This document shows positions 8,032 to 16,263 of a DNA stretch of 64,000 nt, piece after piece (the stretch's first letter is position 1; each line of letters begins with the position of its first letter). Both the position numbers and the translations under genes were made by a program. The DNA lies in the NCBI GenBank assembly GCA_014324045.1, contig JACOMY010000005.1, positions 62,001 through 126,000 of the forward strand, given 5' to 3'. The notes under the pieces were generated by a model. The model ran no database searches. It saw nothing but the letters and a program-made list of their open reading frames with translations, and was not told the origin of the DNA. The DNA is from Rhodospirillales bacterium (lineage in GTDB: Bacteria > Pseudomonadota > Alphaproteobacteria > Kiloniellales > JACOMY01).

Positions 8032-8516
8032 GCGAAGAGAACGTCGCCGGAGAGATCATCACCGGCTTGGCCGATCTGGCCGAGGCCGTCCGGCCGGCAG
8101 AGGTTCCGCCGGCACCCAAGCGCGACAACCAGGGCCGTTCCTACGCCACCGGCCGCCGGAAGGACGCGGTGGCCCGCGTTTGGATCAAGCCGGGCAGCGG
8201 CAGGATCACCGTCAACAAGCGTGCCTTCGAGGTCTATTTCGCCCGTCCGGTGCTGCGCATGGTGATCAAGCAGCCCTTCGAGGCGGCGAACCGCAACCGT
8301 CAGTTCGACGTCGAGTGCACTGTCGCCGGCGGTGGCCTCTCCGGCCAGGCCGGTGCGTTGCGGCATGGCATCTCCCGGGCGCTGATCTGCTACGAACCGG
8401 CGCTGCGCCGGGTTCTCAAGCGCGGCGGCTTCCTGACCCGCGATCCGCGCAGCGTCGAGCGCAAGAAGTACGGCAGGGCCAAGGCCCGCCGCAGATTCCA
8501 GTTCTCGAAGCGCTAA
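8028..8516 (+). CDS. rpsI: 30S ribosomal protein S9
   Basis: 162-residue small-subunit protein. The conserved body begins at [20 protein letters not shown] and continues through [26 protein letters not shown] and the invariant basic C terminus [17 protein letters not shown], whose final Lys-Arg reaches the P-site tRNA. An acidic ~35-residue N-terminal extension precedes the body, as in other alphaproteobacterial S9 proteins. ATG at 8028 overlaps the rplM stop. In related genomes argC usually follows directly; here about 4.7 kb of other genes intervenes. Confidence 0.97.
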   Translation: MSEENVAGEIITGLADLAEAVRPAEVPPAPKRDNQGRSYATGRRKDAVARVWIKPGSGRITVNKRAFEVYFARPVLRMVIKQPFEAANRNRQFDVECTVAGGGLSGQAGALRHGISRALICYEPALRRVLKRGGFLTRDPRSVERKKYGRAKARRRFQFSKR

Positions 8517-8810
8517 AGAGCGCCATAGCTACAAGTAGGAGTGCAAGGGTAGGGGGTGCAAGTAGAGCTGCCGGCCGCAACGCCAGCCTCTGCCACGACC
8601 AAGTCCGCGCCCGCGCTGGAGCTGACTACCCGCCGGGGATCGCCGCGCCCCTCCTCAACGGACGCTGGCGTGCAAATCTGGGCCGCCCCAGCAGACGCCC
8701 TGCAATGGCCTTGTAGCACCCCCGCAGCCGCTCTCCCAGCAAAACAAAGGGTGGCGCCCGGATTTTCCAAGCCTTATGCACTCCCCGAAAATTGCCGGCA
8801 AAGCCGCTTT
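8517..8810. other. Non-coding gap after rpsI with weak short repeats
   Basis: No convincing gene. Immediately after the rpsI stop, the segment 8528-8570 repeats CAAGTAGGAG/CAAGGGTAGGG/CAAGTAGAG at 12-15 base spacing, a weaker version of the 15-16 bp arrays seen elsewhere in this window. Open frames across the rest look random. Confidence 0.5.
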
Positions 8811-10106
8811 TCAGAAGTGGCGTTCGAGTCCGATGGTTCCGTACGGTTCCCAATAGGAAAAGGCCTCGACACTCGAGCCTATCCGGTCGAGGCCCAGTCT
8901 GATATAGGGGGTAAAGCCGTTCGGCAGAATAATGCGGCTGCTGTCGATCGTCAGGCCCATGCCGAAGTTGAGTTCGTCAAGCCCTCCGTAGAGCAGTGAG
9001 TCCTGGTCGAAGGTTCTCCGTTCGATATAGGCGCTCGGCTGGAGGCCGATCCCAAAGCCTGCGTCGAACCCGCCGTAGGCGGTCAGCCGGCTCCTCTTAT
9101 AGTCGTCGAAGAGGGAATCGGCATCCCTGTCCTCGAAGTATAGCTGTGCGCCTAGGGAAGCTCTCGGTGTGATGGAGTAGTTGAGGGACGCACTTAGTGT
9201 CAGGGTCCGGCCGTCCCGCGAATCGTCTCTTGGGCTGTTGATATCGTACCAGGCCGGCGAGAAGCTGTAGGTCGTGCCGTGGCTGTCGCGCTGTAGGAAG
9301 GTTACGCGCGCGCCCACGCGATCCTCCTGGGTCGTTTTTTCCACGATCCGGCGCCTTACCGAGGGTGCAACCGTGATCGAGGAGGTGGGCCAGACGAACC
9401 GCATCCCCACCTCCGCGCCGAACGAGATGTCGTCGTGCTCGGATTTCCGGTCATTTTCCCCGCCGGCGAAGAACCGGCCGGTTTCCCCGTTGGCGAAGAT
9501 CCGGGCGAAGCCTAACGCGCCATAGCGGCTGCCGGACAGGAAGGGGAGTTCCTCGCGCCTAGACAGGTTCAAGGAAAACCCGAGTCCTATGACGCTTTCG
9601 TTGTCGCGGTTGAGCGTGAAGGGGAGCGTCGCGCCGCCCAGATTGAGATTGAGCGTATTGCTGGCGTAGTTCCGCGTCGCTCCCAAGCGGACCAACGAGA
9701 AATCGGCGTCCCAATCGAAGCCGCGCCGGGCATCGATGGCGCGGAGAAATCGCAATATGTTTTGGCGCACCAGCTCCGGAATGTCGCCCGACGACAGCAC
9801 CGAGAGGAATTCGGAGCGGGCGCGCGCCCATTGCTCCGAGACGAAATAGGCACGGGCCAGTTCCAGACGTACGCGCACCAGATCGGGATTGCGCGACAGG
9901 ATCTCGGCAAGGATCATGGCGGCCTCGCGGGGTTGATCTGCCTCCAGACGTTCCATTGCTCGGTTGAATTGACGCCTGACCGAAAAATCTTCGGCGGCGG
10001 GGTCGGAGGGAGCGGATGTTTGGGCGGCGGCTGGCAGCAGCGGCGCCCAGACACAAAGCACAACACAAACGAGAAGCCATGCAGCAGCAGATAGGAGGGC
10101 ACCCAT
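8811..10106 (-). CDS. Slam-like outer-membrane protein (surface lipoprotein assembly modifier family)
   Basis: 431 residues from the ATG at 10106 (a TTG 60 bases upstream would overlap the preceding gene). A signal peptide (LLSAAAWLLVCVVLCVWAPLLPAAAQ) is followed by a TPR-like segment with RLEADQPREAAMILAEIL and LVRVRLELARAYFV. A long C-terminal region has alternating strands and many aromatic/glycine pairs, ending in a barrel-type terminal phenylalanine (GTIGLERHF). This layout, an N-terminal TPR domain plus a ~14-strand barrel, is that of Slam (DUF560), which helps lipoproteins cross the outer membrane to the surface. The gene just upstream on the same strand encodes a lipoprotein (frame-broken), a natural candidate client. 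Assignment rests on architecture and motif wording. Confidence 0.75.
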   Translation of the reverse strand: MGALLSAAAWLLVCVVLCVWAPLLPAAAQTSAPSDPAAEDFSVRRQFNRAMERLEADQPREAAMILAEILSRNPDLVRVRLELARAYFVSEQWARARSEFLSVLSSGDIPELVRQNILRFLRAIDARRGFDWDADFSLVRLGATRNYASNTLNLNLGGATLPFTLNRDNESVIGLGFSLNLSRREELPFLSGSRYGALGFARIFANGETGRFFAGGENDRKSEHDDISFGAEVGMRFVWPTSSITVAPSVRRRIVEKTTQEDRVGARVTFLQRDSHGTTYSFSPAWYDINSPRDDSRDGRTLTLSASLNYSITPRASLGAQLYFEDRDADSLFDDYKRSRLTAYGGFDAGFGIGLQPSAYIERRTFDQDSLLYGGLDELNFGMGLTIDSSRIILPNGFTPYIRLGLDRIGSSVEAFSYWEPYGTIGLERHF

Positions 10107-10146
10107 CGACCTGCTGCGTAGCTCAAGTTTGTGGCAAACAAGACCG

Positions 10147-10733
10147 TTAGCCACAGGATTTTGCAACCTTTAATATTACTGCCTTGGGGTAGAGTCTCTT
10201 CTTTCTCTTTTTATGGTTTGATGGCACCGAAAGCTCCGACGATTGCGTTATCTCCTCTGACCTGTTCAAAGGTTCCCGAGGTTTCACGTTGATTGTCACC
10301 GAAGCACCCGCTTGGATCCGGCCCCCTCCGCCAAAGATCAGCCGATCTGCCGTACAGGTACCGTCGGCAGCCACCGTGACCTCCTCGTATGGATCCATCG
10401 ACAAACTGTCCCCTGTGCTCAGATTCCTAACGTCGAGGAATTCAACATCCATTAGTAGTGTCCCCGTCAGTGTCCATTCGAAGAGTCGGCGAGCTTGACC
10501 ATGGTGGAGGTTCCGATCTTCACCGACCGGCCTGGCGATTACCATGCCCACCCAAAGCATTTCCGCATTTTCAGCCAATGCCGTCGCAACGTTGACTATT
10601 TACACGTCATTTGCGCGCAGCGCCGCTCTGCGCTCTTGTGATCGTCGTCTGTGGGATCTGGATTGCTACAACCGGTAATAGCACTGCCCAAGGCAAGAAC
10701 CATGGCGCAACCGAAAAGCAACTTCGAAGTCAT
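10147..10733 (-). pseudogene. Lipoprotein gene interrupted by a one-base frame break; candidate Slam client
   Basis: The 5' segment (10596-10733) encodes MTSKLLFGCAMVLALGSAIT then GC, a textbook lipoprotein signal with lipobox AITGC, followed by SNPDPTDDDHKSAERRC and a stop after 45 residues. A second open frame starts within three bases of that stop and runs to 10147 (ending LKVAKSCG). Adding one A to the minus-strand AAA run (10599-10601) would join both into a single ~195-residue lipoprotein. The second part includes EFLDVRNLSTGDSLSMDP and LIFGGGGRIQAGASVTINV, which look beta-rich. The region is noticeably AT-richer than its surroundings. It ends 40 bases before the Slam-like ATG. This is either a genuine frameshift mutation or a homopolymer sequencing error. 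No family recognised. Confidence 0.6.
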
Positions 10734-10943
10734 CTAAGATCCCCATGACGTTTGGATGCCGAATCCGTTCCACCCAAGCGCATTCGGTGCTTTGCATCGA
10801 TAGACTTTCAAAACCTCTAGTGTTTCGGCCAATGTACTGTCAAGCAGGTTTGAGATCTTCGATGTTCTTGCGCTTTGCCGCTATCGCCGCAAGCGTTGCA
10901 AAAACAGCTCGTCTCCTGTCTGTCTCGCTTGCGGTCTTGCCGG
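10734..10943. other. Short intergenic stretch, nothing recognised
   Basis: Space between the SLC13 permease stop and the lipoprotein start, both on the minus strand. Likely holds the promoter of the lipoprotein/Slam pair, but no clear -35/-10 pair was found. Confidence 0.3.
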
Positions 10944-12731
10944 CTACTGCAGCGGCCAGATGAGCGGGATCAGAACCAGTGCCACGCAAGCAGTTATGAC
11001 GGTCATGGGGGCACCGAACTTGACGAAGTCGGTGAAACGGTAACCGCCGGCCGAGTAGACTAAGGTGTTGGTCTGATAGCCTATGGGCGTCAGGAAGGAG
11101 ACGCTAGCGGCAAACATGACGGCGATCACGAAGGGTTCGGGAGGGCTGCCGAGACTCTGGGCAAGCGCGATCGCGATGGGTGTCACGACGACTGCCACGG
11201 CGTTGTTGGTCACCAACTCCGTTAGCAGCACGCTACAGAAATAAACGCAAGCCAAAGCCATCCAGGGGGAGGTCTGCGCCAGGAAGGGCGAGACCAGGCC
11301 GATCAGGGCGACGACGACGCCGTGTTTCTGCAGCGCCGCCCCCAAGGCCAGCATGGCGAAGATCAAGGTGAGGATACGCCAATCGACCGCAGCGAAGGCC
11401 TCTTCGGCCTCAATACATCGGGCCGCCAGGACCAGCGCCGCCGCGCAGACCGCCAAGGCGGCAATCGGCATCAGCCCCAGGGCGGCGCCGAAGACGACCA
11501 TGGCGATGGCGGCGATGGCAATGGGTGCCTTGGCCCGGCGGAAACCGCGCGCGCGCGGTTCGGCCACATTCACCAGTTCCTGGTCCTCGACCAGCCGGTG
11601 CACGTCTTCGGGCGCACCTTCAAGCAGCAGGGTATCGCCGATCTCCAAGGGCGTGGTCTCGAAGCGCCGTTCCAGGTTGGCGCCGCGTCGGTGCAGGGCC
11701 AGGGGATAGATGCCGTAGCGGCGGCGCAGGCGCAGCTGGCCCAGGGTACGGCCCAGGATACGGGTACCGGGGGTCAGCAGCATCTCGACGATCACCGACT
11801 TGCGGGCGCCGATGCGCTGAATGCGGCGGTCGTGATTCTCGGAGAGCTGCCCGGCTTCCTTCATGGTCAGGACTTCGCTGGCCGGGCTGCGCAGCACCAG
11901 GATGTCGCCGGCCTCGATTAGCACACCCGCCATATTGCGGCGCAGGGAAGAGTCGCCGCGGATTACGTCGACAATTTTGCGGTCCACTTGATTGAAGACG
12001 CCGATCTCCCCGGGCTTCCGGCCGATGTAGGCAGATTCCTCTTCGACTACGATCTCCACCATGAATTTCGGCCGGCCGGTCATGGCGGACAGGGCCGAGA
12101 GCGCTGTGCGGTCCGGCAAGAGCCGTTGGGCGAAAATCAGATAGACCACCCCCAGCAAAGAGGCTGCGATGCCCAGCGGGGCGATCTCGAAGATATGGAA
12201 GCCGGACATACCGTTGTTCCTGGCAATGCCGTCTACCAGAATATTGGTCGAGGTGCCGAGCAAGGTGCAGGTGCCGCCCAGGATCGAGGCATAGGAGAGT
12301 GGGATCAGGAGCTTGGCCGGAGAGCGTGCAAGCTCGTTGGCCATCGCTACTGCTACCGGGATCATCAGCATGACCAAGGGCGTGTTGTTCATGAAACCCG
12401 ACATGACGACAACCGCCAGGAGGAAGCCCAAGATGGCGCGGAAAGGATGCGCGCGGGCACGCTCGGTGAGATGAAAGGCGAAGCTCTCCAAGGCGCCGGT
12501 CCGCACTAGGGCAGCGGAGACGATGAACATGGCCGCGATGGCGATCGGTGCGGTGTTGGTGAAGACGGCCAGCAATTCCTCAACCGAGATGACACCCAGA
12601 ACCAATAGCAGAGCGACCGCGACAGCCGCGCTCACTTCCGGCGGCCGCCACTCGGCCATGAAGGCGACGAAGAGTGCAACGATAACCAAGGACACCGCAT
12701 AGGGGGCCGCTGTTTCCAATCCAAACGGCAT
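10944..12731 (-). CDS. SLC13/DASS-family permease with two RCK_C (TrkA-C) domains
   Basis: 595-residue inner-membrane transporter. Two halves of hydrophobic helices flank a soluble middle section (about residues 205-375). The N-terminal half carries MSGFMNNTPLVMLMIPVAVA and YASILGGTCTLLGTSTNILV, and the C-terminal half LTELVTNNAVAVVVTPIAIA and SFLTPIGYQTNTLVY; these paired NNT/NNA and SxN/xQTN signatures are those of the divalent-anion:Na+ symporter fold. The middle section holds two TrkA-C-like repeats (VFNQVDRKIVDVIRGDSSL; LGQLRLRRRYGIYPLALHR), usual in bacterial members linked to sulfate or other anions. ATG start. Part of the block that separates rpsI from argC. Substrate not determinable. 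Confidence 0.88.
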   Translation of the reverse strand: MPFGLETAAPYAVSLVIVALFVAFMAEWRPPEVSAAVAVALLLVLGVISVEELLAVFTNTAPIAIAAMFIVSAALVRTGALESFAFHLTERARAHPFRAILGFLLAVVVMSGFMNNTPLVMLMIPVAVAMANELARSPAKLLIPLSYASILGGTCTLLGTSTNILVDGIARNNGMSGFHIFEIAPLGIAASLLGVVYLIFAQRLLPDRTALSALSAMTGRPKFMVEIVVEEESAYIGRKPGEIGVFNQVDRKIVDVIRGDSSLRRNMAGVLIEAGDILVLRSPASEVLTMKEAGQLSENHDRRIQRIGARKSVIVEMLLTPGTRILGRTLGQLRLRRRYGIYPLALHRRGANLERRFETTPLEIGDTLLLEGAPEDVHRLVEDQELVNVAEPRARGFRRAKAPIAIAAIAMVVFGAALGLMPIAALAVCAAALVLAARCIEAEEAFAAVDWRILTLIFAMLALGAALQKHGVVVALIGLVSPFLAQTSPWMALACVYFCSVLLTELVTNNAVAVVVTPIAIALAQSLGSPPEPFVIAVMFAASVSFLTPIGYQTNTLVYSAGGYRFTDFVKFGAPMTVITACVALVLIPLIWPLQ

Positions 12732-13179
12732 GGCGTAGGCTCTATGTAATCGGTATCGGGGTGGTCTGTACTGGGTGGGATCCGGCGGTCCGAGGGGCCG
12801 GCCCGACCGTCACGAAAGGCCCTGCTGTCTTGTTTATGGGCTCTATGTTCACGGGCGCAGTTGTCCTCTTAACGGTTTTTAGGAGGGGAGGGGCGCAGGA
12901 ACGGGCTGAGCGGCCAGATCTTCTTTCTCTCTTTTGCTTTCCGAAGCCAGGCACTTCGGTCACCGATCCAGCCTGAGGTTCCCAGCAGCCGCATAGACCT
13001 GTCAACCGCTTTCGGTGCTACGGCCCGGCGGGTCGCACCGGAAGGGCCTCGGACCGGAAGCCTTCCGAAAGTTTTTCCTTAAGGGCAGGGCGACCCTGCG
13101 GTCCGATGGTCTTCACAGGGCTTCGGCCTGCTTGTAAGGAAGGCAAAGACAGTCGAGGCGGAAGTAAGAAACGAGGGGC
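12732..13179. other. Intergenic region between divergent SLC13 permease and argC
   Basis: 448 bases with no supported gene. The first 250 bases show no pattern; the last 160 bases, before argC, contain two strong hairpins annotated separately. Confidence 0.5.
13039..13099 (+). terminator. Hairpin with U-tract, then second hairpin, in the argC leader
   Basis: CGGAAGG (13039-13045) pairs with CCTTCCG (13061-13067) and is followed by GAAAGTTTTT, a terminator- or attenuator-like arrangement ~110 bases before argC. A second perfect hairpin GCAGGG-CGA-CCCTGC occupies 13085-13099. Whether these regulate argC or end an upstream transcript cannot be told from sequence. Confidence 0.4.
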
Positions 13180-14223
13180 ATGAGCGCGCAGGTCAAGGCG
13201 GCAATCTTGGGAGCATCGGGCTATACCGGCGCCGACCTGGTGCGTCTGCTCACGCTGCATCCCGGGGTCGAGATCAGTGCGCTGACCGCCAATGCGCATG
13301 CCGGTAAGCCTTTGGGTGCTGTCTATCCGCACCTGGGCTATCTGGGGCTGCCCGATCTGGTGACGGTCGCGGAGGTTGATTGGTCCGCTTTGGATGTGGT
13401 GTTCTGCGCTCTGCCGCACGCGACCACGCAGCAGATCGTAAAAACGCTTCCCAAGCACCTGAAAATAATTGATCTTTCCGCTGACTTCCGGCTCGAAGAC
13501 CCGGCCATTTACGCGGCCTGGTACGGGCATGAGCACTATGCGCCGGACTTGCAGCCCGAGGCGGTCTACGGTCTGCCTGAACTCTATCGGGAGCAGATCG
13601 CGGACGGGCGCTTGATCGCCTGCCCGGGCTGCTATCCGACGGCAGTCCTCCTGGCTTTGGTGCCCTTGGTCCGCGCCGGTTTGGTCACCACCGAAGACCT
13701 GATTATCGACGCCAAGAGCGGCCTGTCGGGAGCTGGCCGCGGCCTCAAGGAGAATCTGCTGTTCTGCGAGGCGGGCGAGGGCCTCTCGCCCTACGCCGTG
13801 GGTAAGCACCGCCATGCGCCGGAGATCGAGCAGGAAATCGGCAAGGCCGCGGGCCGCCGGGTCCTGGTGAACTTCACACCGCATCTGGTGCCCATGAGCC
13901 GCGGCGAGCTGGTTACCTGCCATCTGCGGCTGGCCGGGGGCGCGACAGCCGCGGATCTTCGCGAGGCGCATGTCAAGGCTTACGGCAACGAGATTTTCGT
14001 ACGCCTGCTGCCGGAAGGCGCCTTGCCGTCTACTCAGATGGTACGGGGGTCCAACTACGCGGCGATCGGCACGATTCAGGACCGTATTCCCGGCCGGGCG
14101 ATTACGATTGCCGGAATCGATAACCTGGTGAAGGGCTCCAGCGGGCAGGCCGTTCAGAACATGAACCTTCTGTTCGGCTTCGACGAATCCACGGCGCTGC
14201 TGCAGCCGCCGCTGTTTCCTTGA
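13180..14223 (+). CDS. argC: N-acetyl-gamma-glutamyl-phosphate reductase
   Basis: 347-residue NADPH-dependent enzyme of arginine synthesis; it reduces N-acetylglutamyl phosphate, the product of ArgB (argB is at 30.5 kb in this window), to the semialdehyde. The N-terminal Rossmann motif ILGASGYTGADLVRLL and the catalytic cysteine in ACPGCYPTAV (Cys151) are present, as is KSGLSGAGRG. The C terminus NLVKGSSGQAVQNMNLLFGF is diagnostic. Length normal for the type 1 family. ATG start preceded by a purine-rich AGAAACGAGGGGC. The carbonic anhydrase gene follows after 15 bases. Confidence 0.97.
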   Translation: MSAQVKAAILGASGYTGADLVRLLTLHPGVEISALTANAHAGKPLGAVYPHLGYLGLPDLVTVAEVDWSALDVVFCALPHATTQQIVKTLPKHLKIIDLSADFRLEDPAIYAAWYGHEHYAPDLQPEAVYGLPELYREQIADGRLIACPGCYPTAVLLALVPLVRAGLVTTEDLIIDAKSGLSGAGRGLKENLLFCEAGEGLSPYAVGKHRHAPEIEQEIGKAAGRRVLVNFTPHLVPMSRGELVTCHLRLAGGATAADLREAHVKAYGNEIFVRLLPEGALPSTQMVRGSNYAAIGTIQDRIPGRAITIAGIDNLVKGSSGQAVQNMNLLFGFDESTALLQPPLFP

Positions 14224-14238
14224 AGGAGGCTTTGCCTG

Positions 14239-14781
14239 GTGTCCGGACCCTTGCGCAGCCATCGCGGCTTGGCGCCCGCACTGGCCGAAGGCGTCTTCGT
14301 CGCCGACTCGGCCGTGGTGATCGGCGACGTTACCATCGGCAAGGGCAGTTCGATTTGGTACGGCTGCGTGCTGCGCGGCGACGTAAACCGCATCGCGATC
14401 GGCGAGGGGACCAACATCCAGGACGGCACGATCGTCCACGTCAACCGCGATCCCAGGGGCGACTACCGCGAGACCGGGGGCGGTATGCCGGTTTGGATCG
14501 GCTCTCACATCACCGTCGGCCATCAGGCATTGCTGCATGCCTGCCGTCTTGAGGACGGGTGCTTCGTCGGCATGCGCGCCGCGGTGATGGACGAGGCGGT
14601 GGTGGAGAGCGGTGCCATGGTGGCTGCCGGTGCCTTGGTGACGCCGCGCAAGCGGGTCGCCGCCGGGCAGCTGTGGGCCGGCGCGCCGGCCAGGTATCTG
14701 CGCGATTTGACGCCCGAAGAGCAAAGGACGCTGTACAATTCCCCGCGCCGCTATGCGGAACTGGCGGCCCGCTATCTCTAG
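14239..14781 (+). CDS. Gamma-class carbonic anhydrase family protein
   Basis: 180-residue left-handed beta-helix protein of the gamma-carbonic anhydrase / YrdA / PaaY type, thought to bind zinc and interconvert CO2 and bicarbonate or act on other small substrates. Hexapeptide repeats run through VIGDVTIGKGSSIWYGCVLR and continue past GDVNRIAIGEGTNIQDG. The zinc histidines are expected in IVHVNRD and in SHITVGHQALLHAC. A GTG start (14239) follows AAGGAGG at suitable spacing, placing it in an operon with argC. Catalytic activity is uncertain for this family. Confidence 0.9.
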   Translation: MSGPLRSHRGLAPALAEGVFVADSAVVIGDVTIGKGSSIWYGCVLRGDVNRIAIGEGTNIQDGTIVHVNRDPRGDYRETGGGMPVWIGSHITVGHQALLHACRLEDGCFVGMRAAVMDEAVVESGAMVAAGALVTPRKRVAAGQLWAGAPARYLRDLTPEEQRTLYNSPRRYAELAARYL

Positions 14782-14784
14782 AGT

Positions 14785-14803
14785 GGCCAGTTTTAGACTG
14801 GCC
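14785..14803 (+). terminator. Perfect short hairpin just after the carbonic anhydrase stop
   Basis: GGCCAGT (14785-14791), loop TTTAG, ACTGGCC (14797-14803). It begins four bases after the stop codon. There is no U-tract, so it is a weak or Rho-assisted end at best. The same bases also form a 15 bp direct repeat (TAGAGTGGCCAGTTT / TAGACTGGCCGGTGC). Confidence 0.35.
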
Positions 14804-15036
14804 GGTGCCGTGTTAAGCTTTCGCTCCGGAAACTCGCTTTAGCACTTCGCTCGAAATTTGCTCCTAATTTCCCAATACCGAACCGTCGAACTCTCCAGCA
14901 GATCTGCATACTGTTGAGGATTGCCGGGGCGGCGCCTTCCATGCTGGGTGCTGTCCAGCCGGAGAAGGCTGCGACCTCGCCCAATCCGATGTTTTGGCCG
15001 CCAAGGTATCGCTGTCCCCAGCACTCTCCAACCGCA

Positions 15037-15058
15037 GCGGCTCGTCAGCCGCCTTTTT
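15037..15058 (+). terminator. Intrinsic terminator or leader attenuator upstream of the betaine-type ABC operon
   Basis: Perfect 6 bp stem GCGGCT-CGTC-AGCCGC followed by CTTTTT. It sits ~255 bases beyond the carbonic anhydrase stop and ~150 bases before the binding-protein ATG, after an otherwise gene-free stretch from 14804. Just downstream is an AT-rich segment (15066-15107) that could hold the ABC operon promoter. Confidence 0.6.
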
Positions 15059-15209
15059 CAGGCTGTTTACATTTTTATACATACCGGCAACATTTTATTC
15101 ACGCTAAGTGCTTAAGTTTGTTATCGTCGCCGAGTGCTCCAGAAGACGGCAGCAAGACTGGCGGCGAGCCCCTCCACGATAAACCGGACCAGAAACAAGG
15201 GAAGCGAAG

Positions 15210-16157
15210 ATGAAAAGAGTGACAACAGGTCTATGTGCCGCCGCCCTGACGGCTATGGGTGCAGCCGGGACAGCGCAAGCGGATTCCGACGAGCCGATCC
15301 TCATTACCATGAACAACTGGACCAGTCAGAACGTGCTGGCCTATGTCACCGGCGATCTATTGGCGAAGCTCGGTTACGAGGTGGAATACGTCCCCTCCGA
15401 CACGCAGCTGCAGTTCCAGGCTATCGCCGACGGGGACATGCACTTCCAGGTCGAGGTCTGGGAAGGCTCCATGCTGAATGCCTTTGAAAAGGCCAAGGCC
15501 ACCGGCGGTCTGGTCGATATGGGCGACCATGACGCGGTTACGCGCGAGGACTGGTGGGTTCCGGCCTACATGGTCGAGAAGTGCCCCGGTCTGCCGGATT
15601 GGAAGGCGCTGGACAGGTGCGCGGAGCTCTTCGCCACGGCCGAAACCAGCCCCAAGGGCCGCTTCGTCGGGCCGCCGGCCGACTGGGGCAAGCACTATTC
15701 CGAGCGCATCGAGTCCCTGGGCATGAACTTCGAGGAGGTCCCGGTCGGTCAGGCGGCAACGCTCTGGGCAGAGCTACAGGCGGCCTACGACCGCGAAGAG
15801 GGTGTGGTGCTGTTCAACTGGACCCCGAACTTCATCGAAGCCAAGTTCGACGGCGTCTTCGTCGAGTTTCCCGAGTACGAGGCCGCCTGTCTGAGCGACC
15901 CGGCCTGGGGCATCAATAAGGAGATGCTCTACGACTGCGGCGCACCGGCGTCCGGCTGGCTGAAGAAGGCCGCTTGGGCCGGTGTCGAGGAAGACTTCCC
16001 CAAGGCTTGGGAACTCTTTGGGAAAATGAACTTCACCAACGCCCAGATCGCCGCAGCGGCTGCCATGGTGGACGTGGAAGGCATCTCACCTGAGGAAGCG
16101 GCGCAGAAGTGGATCGGCGAGAACGAAGCGGTTTGGTCGGCCTGGTTGCCGAAGTAA
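15210..16157 (+). CDS. Glycine betaine/choline-type ABC transporter substrate-binding protein (OpuAC/ProX family)
   Basis: 315 residues with a cleavable signal peptide ending near TAQADSDEP. The mature part starts LITMNNWTSQNVLAYVTGDL and contains FQAIADGDMHFQVEVWEGS and WTPNFIEAKFDGVFVEFPEY, characteristic of the periplasmic OpuAC fold, in which aromatic residues cage quaternary amines. Paired cysteines (EKCPGL...LDRCAEL; AACLSD...YDCGAP) may form disulfides. ATG start with a nearby GGGAAGCG. It heads a three-gene importer operon. The exact ligand (betaine, choline, proline betaine or another) is not resolved. Confidence 0.88.
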   Translation: MKRVTTGLCAAALTAMGAAGTAQADSDEPILITMNNWTSQNVLAYVTGDLLAKLGYEVEYVPSDTQLQFQAIADGDMHFQVEVWEGSMLNAFEKAKATGGLVDMGDHDAVTREDWWVPAYMVEKCPGLPDWKALDRCAELFATAETSPKGRFVGPPADWGKHYSERIESLGMNFEEVPVGQAATLWAELQAAYDREEGVVLFNWTPNFIEAKFDGVFVEFPEYEAACLSDPAWGINKEMLYDCGAPASGWLKKAAWAGVEEDFPKAWELFGKMNFTNAQIAAAAAMVDVEGISPEEAAQKWIGENEAVWSAWLPK

Positions 16158-16180
16158 CCTCCTTTCGAACGGCCGGCTTC

Positions 16181-16229
16181 GCACGCCTTCGCGCTCCCCC
16201 GCGGGGGCGTGCTACCGCCCGTCTTTTTC
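16181..16229 (+). terminator. Intra-operon hairpin with U-tract
   Basis: GCACGCC (16181-16187) pairs with GGCGTGC (16206-16212); an inner CCCCCGCGGGGG adds pairing; TTTTT follows at 16224. Placed between the binding-protein gene and the ATPase gene, it would let the binding protein be made in excess, a common feature of importer operons. Confidence 0.55.
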
Positions 16230-16263
16230 TCCGAACGACATGCGGCCGGAAGGGCGGGCAGAG

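Noticed and set aside
10745-10963. Plus-strand frame of 72 codons overlapping the SLC13 3' end
   Set aside because: Part of it is antisense to the permease and the rest lacks coding signals.
12742-13005. Minus-strand frame of 87 codons between the SLC13 and argC genes
   Set aside because: No motif, biased composition, no ribosome site; treated as non-coding.
13018-14724. Minus-strand open frame of 568 codons
   Set aside because: Antisense to argC and the carbonic anhydrase gene, both with unmistakable motifs; composition is that of a shadow.
14779-14808. 15 bp direct repeat after the carbonic anhydrase stop as a further tandem array
   Set aside because: Only two units, and the same bases form a perfect inverted repeat, so a hairpin is the simpler reading.
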